A stretch of DNA of 64,000 nucleotides, from NCBI RefSeq assembly GCF_002583555.1, contig NZ_BEGX01000137.1, forward strand, positions 1 through 64,000, given 5' to 3'. This document shows positions 58,833-64,000 of the stretch, piece by piece. Each line of letters begins with the position of its first letter. Positions within the stretch are counted from its first letter, which is position 1. Position numbers and translations under genes: made by a program. Source of the stretch: Pseudonocardia sp. N23. GTDB taxonomy: Bacteria; Actinomycetota; Actinomycetes; Mycobacteriales; Pseudonocardiaceae. The notes under the pieces are model-generated. The model saw only the letters and a list, made by a program, of their open reading frames with translations, did no database searches and was not told the origin of the DNA.

Positions 58833-59318
58833 ATGAAGATGTCCGTCATCACCGAGTCCGTCGAGAAGTTCAGCGCCGACCCCGGCACCGGCCGCATCAC
58901 GCCCGCCGTCACCGCCACGGCGGCCAACGGCCACACCCGGCTCTCGACCGGCCCGTTCAACTTCGAGTGCGACCTGCCGCCCGCGGTCGGCGGGGGCGGC
59001 ACCGCGCCCAGCCCGACGGCCTACCTGCTCGGCGCCCTCGCGGGGTGTGCTGTCTCCTTCATCTCCTCTACGCTCGCGCCGCAGTTCGACGTCGAGCTCA
59101 CCGAGCTGTCCGCGACGGCCCGTTGCGAGAGCAGCCTGGCTGCGCTGCTGGGGATCGACGGCGCCGCGCCCGACCTGACCGGCCTGACGATCGAGATCAC
59201 GATCGACTCGCCGAGCCCCGCCGACCGGGTCGACGCGATGCGCCGGGCCTGGACCGAGCGCTGCCCGGTGTACCTGTCGCTGGTCCGCCCGATGTCCGTC
59301 GACGTCGTCTTCAGCTGA
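58833..59318 (+). CDS. OsmC-family protein
   Basis: This 161-residue OsmC/Ohr-like protein has the family features GGGGTAPSPTAYLLGALAGCAVSFI, where the reactive cysteine (AGC) lies at the start of the central helix, and the C-terminal RAWTERCPVYLSL with the second cysteine. These two cysteines reduce organic hydroperoxides in Ohr/OsmC proteins. It is a cytoplasmic homodimer in the family. The start MKMSVI at 58833 follows AGGGGGA; the ATG two codons later is possible. Confidence 0.88.
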   Translation: MKMSVITESVEKFSADPGTGRITPAVTATAANGHTRLSTGPFNFECDLPPAVGGGGTAPSPTAYLLGALAGCAVSFISSTLAPQFDVELTELSATARCESSLAALLGIDGAAPDLTGLTIEITIDSPSPADRVDAMRRAWTERCPVYLSLVRPMSVDVVFS

Positions 59319-59434
59319 GCCGCGAGTCCCGGGGGTTCTCCCCCGGGGTGCGGGGGGCTGCCCGATCGATCCGCCGTCGTGGGCCCGCCAGGGTGGAGCG
59401 AACACGACCACAGCGACGAAACGGACGGTGCCCG

Positions 59435-60313
59435 ATGCTGCACGCCGACCCGGAGACCGACCCCGGGACCGACCCGGCCGAGCTCCACATCCTCGTGCGC
59501 CGGCACGGCACCGGCGGTCTCCCGTCCGAGCTGCTCACCCGGCTCGCCGCCGACCGCGACGCCACCCGCGACCCGTTCCTCGTCGACTACCTCGACGGTG
59601 TCCTCACCGGATCCGGGGCCTTCCTCGGGCTGCCGCTGCTGGAGCGGGTCCGGGCCGCCGCCGCGCTCTCCGCCGAGGAGATGGCCACCCTGCTCGTCGC
59701 CGATGTCGTCGCCCACGAACGCGCCGTCGACGCAGCCGACCCGGCCCGGCACCGTCGCCGGGTCCGGCACGCGCTGCGGTTCGTCGCCGTCATGACGCGG
59801 ACCCCGCTCGCCGAGGTCGATCTCCCCGCCTTCCCGGGGGGCCCGGCCGAGCCGTGGTTCGCCCGGACCGCGCACCCCGTCACCGGGGAGCACGACGACG
59901 TCGTGCTCGTCCGGATCCTGCAGGCCCGGGAGATGCTCTTCACCGTCCTCGCCGACGACGTGCGTTCAGCGACGCTGGCCGTCCGCGACGGCCGCACCGC
60001 CGAGGCGCAGGAGCTGGTCGCGCACGCCGCGACGATGCTCGACCGCGCCACGATGCTGTCCCGGGTCATCGCGATCCCGCTGGCCGGCGACGTCCGGTCG
60101 GAACGCTACGAGCGGTTCGCCGCGGCCTGCGGGCCACTGGGGAAGCGGCTGCGCGAGGCCCGGCCGGACACCCTCGCTGGGGCCGTCGCCGCCGACCAGG
60201 GCTCCGACCTCGTCGCCGCGCTCGACCGTCTCGACGAAGCCCGCCGACGCTGGTCGGGCCGGCTCACCGCCGACGCCGCCCGCGGCCCGGTCCGGGTCGC
60301 CGACGCGGCCTGA
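59435..60313 (+). CDS. Hypothetical all-helical protein
   Basis: I do not recognise the family of this 292-residue protein with certainty. It is predicted to be almost wholly helical and rich in Arg/Ala/Glu. The segments EHDDVVLVRILQAREMLFTVLADDV and AATMLDRATMLSRVIAIPL faintly recall the tryptophan 2,3-dioxygenase superfamily, but the haem-binding and substrate motifs cannot be identified. The ATG at 59435 follows an acceptable purine stretch. It lies between osmC and a 2-oxoglutarate oxygenase on the same strand, each separated by about 115 nt. Confidence 0.6.
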   Translation: MLHADPETDPGTDPAELHILVRRHGTGGLPSELLTRLAADRDATRDPFLVDYLDGVLTGSGAFLGLPLLERVRAAAALSAEEMATLLVADVVAHERAVDAADPARHRRRVRHALRFVAVMTRTPLAEVDLPAFPGGPAEPWFARTAHPVTGEHDDVVLVRILQAREMLFTVLADDVRSATLAVRDGRTAEAQELVAHAATMLDRATMLSRVIAIPLAGDVRSERYERFAAACGPLGKRLREARPDTLAGAVAADQGSDLVAALDRLDEARRRWSGRLTADAARGPVRVADAA

Positions 60314-60428
60314 GCGGTGCGCTCCGGCGACCGGGTCCGGTAGGGACGGACCGTCGCCGCCGACCGGCTCGCGGAACCGAGTGGCATGACCGTGCCGTTC
60401 GTGCACCAGGCGACCTACCCTCGACGGC

Positions 60429-61463
60429 ATGGACATCCCGGTGCTGGCCTTCGACCGGGCGCGTGGCGCCGACGGCACGTTCGACCCCGAGTTCCTCGGC
60501 GCCCTGCGCGCCGCGCTGCACGAGGTCGGATTCCTGCAACTGACCGACTTCGGCGCCGCACCCGGCCAGGTCGCCGGGTTCACCGACGTCGTCGGCCGGT
60601 TCTTCGCGCTGCCACCGCAGGAACGGCTCGTCCTGGACAACCGGCTGTCCCCGCACTTCCGCGGCTACACCCGGCTCGGGCACGAGATCACCGCCGGCCG
60701 TCCCGACGCCCGCGAGCAGCTCGACTACGGCCCCGAGCTGCCCGCGCGTCCCCGGGAGGAGTGGGACGCGCCCTTCCGGCTGCTGGAGGGCCCCAACCAG
60801 TGGCCCGACGCGCTGCCCGAACTGCGCACCGTCGTGCTGGCCTGGGCCGACCTGATGTGCCGGGTCGCCGAGGAGCTCACCCGCGCCGTCGCGGCGTCTC
60901 TCGGGCTGCCCGAGGACCAGTTCGCCGACGCCTTCGCCGGCGAGCCGCACTGGTTCGGCAAGCTCATCCGCTACGTCGGCGCCGACTCCGACGGGCCGGA
61001 GGCCCAGGGCGTCGGTCCGCACGCCGACTGGGGGTTCCTCACGCTGCTGCTGCAGGACGGCACCGGCGGGCTGCAGGCGCGGCCACCGCGCGCGACGGAA
61101 TGGGTCGACGTCCCACCGGTCGACGGCGCGCTGGTGATCAACGTCGGCGAGATGCTCGAGGTGGCCACCCACGGGTACCTGGTGTCGACGGTGCACCGGG
61201 TCCTGCCGTGCGCTCCCGGCACCACGCGGCAGTCGGCCGGGTTCTTCTGGTCGCCGCGGCTCGACGCGACACTCGACGCCGTCCCACTGGCCCCGGAGCT
61301 GGCCGCGAACGCGCCGGGTGTCGTCGAGTCCGCGCACAACGCGCTGCTGCCGCGGTTCGGCGACAACGCACTCAAGGGCTGGTTCCGCTCGCATCCGGAG
61401 GTCGCGCAGCGGCACCACCCGGAGCTGGCCTCGGAGCTCGCGGCCGGGTCCGTCCGCCCCTGA
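60429..61463 (+). CDS. 2-oxoglutarate/Fe(II) oxygenase (isopenicillin N synthase-like)
   Basis: The 344-residue oxygenase has the N-terminal DIOX_N region (FLGALRAALHEVGFLQLTDFG) and the double-stranded beta-helix core. The iron ligands are H198 and D200 (GPHADWGFLTLL) and H256 (STVHRVLP), and R267-x-S269 (TTRQSAGFF) binds the cosubstrate carboxylate. It would hydroxylate, desaturate or cyclise a small molecule. The ATG at 60429 starts at MDIPVLAFDRA as usual. The neighbours give no pathway. Confidence 0.88.
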   Translation: MDIPVLAFDRARGADGTFDPEFLGALRAALHEVGFLQLTDFGAAPGQVAGFTDVVGRFFALPPQERLVLDNRLSPHFRGYTRLGHEITAGRPDAREQLDYGPELPARPREEWDAPFRLLEGPNQWPDALPELRTVVLAWADLMCRVAEELTRAVAASLGLPEDQFADAFAGEPHWFGKLIRYVGADSDGPEAQGVGPHADWGFLTLLLQDGTGGLQARPPRATEWVDVPPVDGALVINVGEMLEVATHGYLVSTVHRVLPCAPGTTRQSAGFFWSPRLDATLDAVPLAPELAANAPGVVESAHNALLPRFGDNALKGWFRSHPEVAQRHHPELASELAAGSVRP

Positions 61464-61775
61464 CCGCCGCGGCTACGTAGTTCCCGTCATGTCGGGGAGC
61501 GACGACGACTGCCACCACGGATGTCAAGGCACGGCTGTACACGGCCGCCGGACGGCGCGAGGTGCAGCTCGCGGACCTCGGCCTCGATGGTGCGCCAGTA
61601 GCCGGTGTGTGCCGTCGTCGGGCCGGTCGAACGCTCGGACCCGGTCCCGCGGAACCTCCGGTGAACATTGCGTCGGGACTGCGCACCCGGGACGAAGCGG
61701 GCGGCGCACCGGGGGCGGAGCGGGTAGGCCGGACGACCGGTGGCGGTCGCGCGAGATCCACGGCACGATCCCGGC
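61464..61775. other. Intergenic region without a supported gene
   Basis: These 312 bp hold no frame with recognisable similarity. A short minus-strand frame near 61500-61610 has GC-rich third positions (YWRTIEAEVRELHLAPSGG) and might be the last trace of a gene, but it is too short to name. No promoter or hairpin stands out. Confidence 0.3.
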
Positions 61776-62702
61776 GTGGACTACGCGACGATGCGTGACC
61801 TGTTCTTCGCCGCCCCCTCGCAGGAGCGGCCGCCGGCACCTGCGGTGGCGGGGGCGAGCCCCGCCCGGGCGTTGCGCGACGCGTTCGAACCCCTTGCGTC
61901 GCAGGCGATCTGGTCGGCGGAGAGCGCCGATGGCTACCGCGGACTGGGTCTCGACGACTTCTTCGTCGCCTACGTCCGCCAGCGCACGGCCCCGCTGGGC
62001 GAGCCGGCCGCGCTGGTCGCGGTGACCGCTATGGGGGTGTTCTCCTACGACCTCATCGCGCCGCAGTACGAGGCCGGGATCGCCGCGATCAGCCGGGCGG
62101 ACGCCGTCCGCGTCCGCACCACCGCGCCCGGCGCGACCCTGCGCCGCGTGCTCGCCGACGAACCGGATCTCGACGCCCGCGCCGCCGCCGTGCTGGCGGG
62201 CCTGCGCCGCGGTCTCGACGCCGCCGACGCCACGTCGCGGCCGTTGTTCACCGGGCTGCGTGCCGAGCCCTGGCCCGCCGACGTCCTCGCCGCCCTCGTG
62301 CACGCCTGCAACCAGCTGCGCGAGCACCGCGGCGACTCCCATCTCGCGGTGTGCGCCGTCGCGGGGCTCGATCCGGTGGAGATGAACATCCTGACCGAGT
62401 TGTACTGCGGCTACCCGCTGCTGGAGTACACAGCGACCCGCGGCTGGAGCGCCGAGCAGATGGACGCCGCGGTCGGGAGGCTGCGCGCCCGTGACCTCGT
62501 CGACGAGTCGGGCGCGATGACCGCTGCCGGCCAGGACTTCCGGCACGGCCTCGAGGAGCAGACCGACGCGATGCAGCAGTCGGTCGTCGACGCCATCGGG
62601 GACGACATCGGCGCCGTCACCGCGGAGCTGAACCGCTGGTCGGACGCGCTCGTGGCAGGCGGTGCGGCACCGGTCGACCCGGCGAAGCGGCTGGCCGGGT
62701 AG
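61776..62702 (+). CDS. SCO6745-family (SalK-like) protein
   Basis: This 308-residue protein matches the actinobacterial SCO6745/SalK family by the segments FEPLASQAIWSAE, VTAMGVFSYDLIAPQYEAGI, and the C-terminal winged-helix-like part EYTATRGWSAEQMDAAVGRLRARDLVDESG. It looks like a helical domain followed by a MarR-like module without strong DNA-binding signature. No reaction is established. The GTG at 61776 (VDYATMRDLFF) is the start used. Downstream lies an aldo-keto reductase remnant on the other strand. Confidence 0.72.
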   Translation: MDYATMRDLFFAAPSQERPPAPAVAGASPARALRDAFEPLASQAIWSAESADGYRGLGLDDFFVAYVRQRTAPLGEPAALVAVTAMGVFSYDLIAPQYEAGIAAISRADAVRVRTTAPGATLRRVLADEPDLDARAAAVLAGLRRGLDAADATSRPLFTGLRAEPWPADVLAALVHACNQLREHRGDSHLAVCAVAGLDPVEMNILTELYCGYPLLEYTATRGWSAEQMDAAVGRLRARDLVDESGAMTAAGQDFRHGLEEQTDAMQQSVVDAIGDDIGAVTAELNRWSDALVAGGAAPVDPAKRLAG

Positions 62703-62752
62703 GTCGTGGGGGGCGATGGTCGCATGGCGACCATCGCCACCCACAGGGGTCG

Positions 62753-62935
62753 GAACTCCTCGTGCACGGCCGGGTCCTGGTCCCGGATCCGGCCGCGCTC
62801 CAGGCCCGATATCGCGGCGATCTCGTCGGCGGTGAGCGCGAAGCCGAACACGTCGAGGTTCTGCCGCCGGCGCTCCGGGTTCGACGACGCCGGGATCGGC
62901 CCCGCGCCGAGCTGGGTGTGCCGTAGTTTCAGGAC
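62753..62935 (-). pseudogene. C-terminal fragment of an aldo-keto reductase
   Basis: The minus-strand frame reads GPIPASSNPERRRQNLDVFG followed by FALTADEIAAISGLERG. This is the C-terminal NADPH-binding strand and helix of aldo-keto reductases (family consensus IPGSSNPERIRENLDVFDFELT). About 220 N-terminal residues are missing, including the Asp-Tyr-Lys-His catalytic residues. The frame continues past the usual end without a stop at the expected place. It is a dead fragment. Confidence 0.72.
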
Positions 62936-62989
62936 ATCAGAGCCAAGACGGCTCCCCGGCCGCCGCCCCGCGGTGGCGGGCGCCGGGGT

Positions 62990-63490
62990 TCAGGCCAGCG
63001 AGTTCGCGACCCGCTCGAGGCGGTCCATCGACTCCTGCATGCCACCTTCCATACCCGACCCGATGTGCGCGTCGCGGTGCGCCGCCTCGGTGTGTTCGAC
63101 GAGCATCGTCAGCGTCGTGCGGCCGTCCACCTCGGTGAACGTGACCGTGTCGAGTGCCTCGCCGTCGGGCATGCCTTCGAACACCTCGGTCATGACGAGC
63201 TTCTCGTTCGTCTCGACCTCGCGGTACTCGCCGTGGAACCCGACCTCGAACCCGCCGTCCGCGACCATCACGTAGCGCCACCGCCCGCCGACCCGCAGGT
63301 CGACCTCGGCGAGCGTGACCTCGCCGCGCTCTCCGCTCCACCAGCGCTTGATCAGCTCCGGCGTGGTGTAGGCCTTCCACACCAGGTGCCGGGGCGCCGC
63401 GAACTCGCGGGTGATGACGATGCCGGTGTCACCCTGCAGCGTCACCGTCGCGCTGTGGTCGGTGGCCAGTGCCGTGTTCTCCGAACCCAT
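62990..63490 (-). CDS. SRPBCC-family protein (AHSA1-type)
   Basis: The 166-residue protein has the AHSA1/START-like fold: ITREFAAPRHLVWKAYTTPELIKRWWSG, RVGGRWRYVMVADGG and the final helix MQESMDRLERVANSL. Such proteins bind hydrophobic ligands and in actinobacteria are typically encoded with an ArsR regulator, as here. The ATG at 63490 lies inside the ArsR gene, giving a 62-nt overlap in different frames. The ligand is unknown. Confidence 0.87.
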   Translation of the reverse strand: MGSENTALATDHSATVTLQGDTGIVITREFAAPRHLVWKAYTTPELIKRWWSGERGEVTLAEVDLRVGGRWRYVMVADGGFEVGFHGEYREVETNEKLVMTEVFEGMPDGEALDTVTFTEVDGRTTLTMLVEHTEAAHRDAHIGSGMEGGMQESMDRLERVANSLA

Positions 63491-63824
63491 CGGACTCCTC
63501 CTCCATCAGTTGTGCCAGTACGACGTCCATCCGGTCGAACCGCTCCGACCAGAGCTGCTCGAAGGCGCGCACCCAGTCGTGGATGGGCTTGAGCGGCACG
63601 GGGTTCAGCCGGTAGAGCCGGCGGCGTCCCTCGTCGCGGACGTCGACCAGGCCGACCTCCCGGAGCACCCGCAGGTGCTTCGAGACCAGGGGCTGTGCGA
63701 CGCACAAGCGCTCGACGATGTCGTTCACCGCGAGCTCGCCGCGCGCGAGGAGGTCGAGAATCTCCCGCCGCCTCGGCTCGGCCACCGCGTTGAACGCGTC
63801 GGTGGTGGTTGCCGCCCGTGCCAT
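63429..63824 (-). CDS. ArsR-family regulator paired with a SRPBCC gene
   Basis: This 131-residue winged-helix regulator has AFNAVAEPRRREILDLLARGE, the recognition helix region QPLVSKHLRVLREVGLV and the wing RDEGRRRLYRLNP. A C-terminal PIHDWVRAFEQLWSERFDRMD helix is typical of the SRPBCC-linked subgroup. There are no metal-site cysteines in a CxC motif. It overlaps the SRPBCC gene by 62 nt. A palindrome 11 nt before its ATG is the likely operator. Confidence 0.88.
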   Translation of the reverse strand: MARAATTTDAFNAVAEPRRREILDLLARGELAVNDIVERLCVAQPLVSKHLRVLREVGLVDVRDEGRRRLYRLNPVPLKPIHDWVRAFEQLWSERFDRMDVVLAQLMEEESDGFGEHGTGHRPQRDGDAAG

Positions 63825-63834
63825 GTCCGAAACG

Positions 63835-63858
63835 TATACCTATATGGGAATATGTCAA
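63835..63858 (-). promoter_or_regulatory. ArsR promoter with 18-bp palindrome
   Basis: TATACCTATATGGGAATA at 63835-63852 is a near-perfect palindrome (14 of 18 positions symmetric). On the minus strand it is preceded directly by TTGACA (63858-63853), and TATACG at 63838-63833 can serve as -10, although the spacing is short. With the ATG at 63824 the transcript would be leaderless or nearly so. Autorepression by the ArsR protein is the likely use. Confidence 0.65.
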
Positions 63859-63981
63859 GTCTCCAGTTCGTGCTCGTGCCCGGGTGGAAGCGAACTGATC
63901 GTCCGGCGAGGTGCCGCCGACGCCCGCCGACGGGTTGAATGGACGCGGAACGACAGTCGTCTCATGGCAAGGAGGCCACGA

Positions 63982-64000
63982 GTGACCCAGTCCGTCGAAC
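63982..64000 (+). CDS. Start of a gene truncated by the window edge
   Basis: AAGGAGG at 63969-63975 is followed six bases later by a GTG at 63982 and the codons for TQSVE before the window ends. The strong ribosome site supports a real start. The product cannot be named. Confidence 0.5.

Noticed and set aside
61490..61620. Short minus-strand coding trace (YWRTIEAEVRELHLAPSGG)
   Set aside because: Third-position GC bias is suggestive, but the segment is too short and has no recognisable family, start or stop context.

Overview
The window comes from a very GC-rich (about 70 % or more) actinomycete, most likely a Pseudonocardia-like member of the Pseudonocardiales. This rests on inference: coenzyme F420-linked luciferase-like enzymes, a cobalt-type nitrile hydratase of the beta-alpha-activator arrangement, an Rv0081-Rv0087-like hydrogenase-related cluster, and frequent GTG starts. 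No rRNA, tRNA, CRISPR array, insertion sequence or prophage gene was seen.

Layout. 1-9.2 kb: end of an unknown gene, a GlxA/AraC regulator, an acyl-CoA ligase divergent from a medium-chain reductase, a broken PucR regulator, a polysaccharide-deacetylase/SDR pair, an APC permease and a decayed NuoF-like remnant. 9.3-16.9 kb: six genes on the minus strand, in the order hyfI-hyfB-hycD-hycP-hycQ-hycE behind an ArsR gene. Their large subunit lacks the cysteines that bind the NiFe centre, so the complex is hydrogenase-related rather than a hydrogenase. 17.8-24.1 kb: a nitrile/amide module with an ArsR regulator, an unusual SRPBCC-AmiC fusion sensor, amidase, cobalt nitrile hydratase beta and alpha, its activator, and an AraC regulator. 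Genes from amidase to activator overlap by 1-4 nt and follow a near-consensus promoter.

24.1-35.5 kb: a three-subunit molybdenum hydroxylase on the minus strand diverges from a seven-gene plus-strand operon. That operon encodes an F420-dependent oxidoreductase, an F420-dependent glucose-6-phosphate dehydrogenase, a SnoaL-like protein, an alpha/beta hydrolase, a DUF1028 protein, an M20 amidohydrolase and a PucR regulator. Together they look like an uncharacterised hydroxylate-reduce-hydrolyse catabolic pathway, plausibly for an N-heterocycle or cyclic amide, with Fgd recharging F420 inside the operon.

35.6-64 kb: an accessory stretch of short transcription units. It holds hydrolases, YbhN-like membrane proteins, an MFS exporter, an RHH/DUF4097/ABC exporter operon, flavoprotein oxidases, a FUSC protein, small secreted proteins, msrA, an AraC/VOC pair, a hydrolase-LuxR fusion whose nucleophile is replaced, OsmC, a 2-oxoglutarate oxygenase, and an ArsR/SRPBCC pair. 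Several truncated or frameshifted gene fragments (DJ-1/PfpI, LuxR ATPase, RibD-like reductase, Ldh2, alcohol dehydrogenase, aldo-keto reductase) lie between intact genes, some next to short tandem duplications, which suggests gene decay by small indels rather than by transposons.
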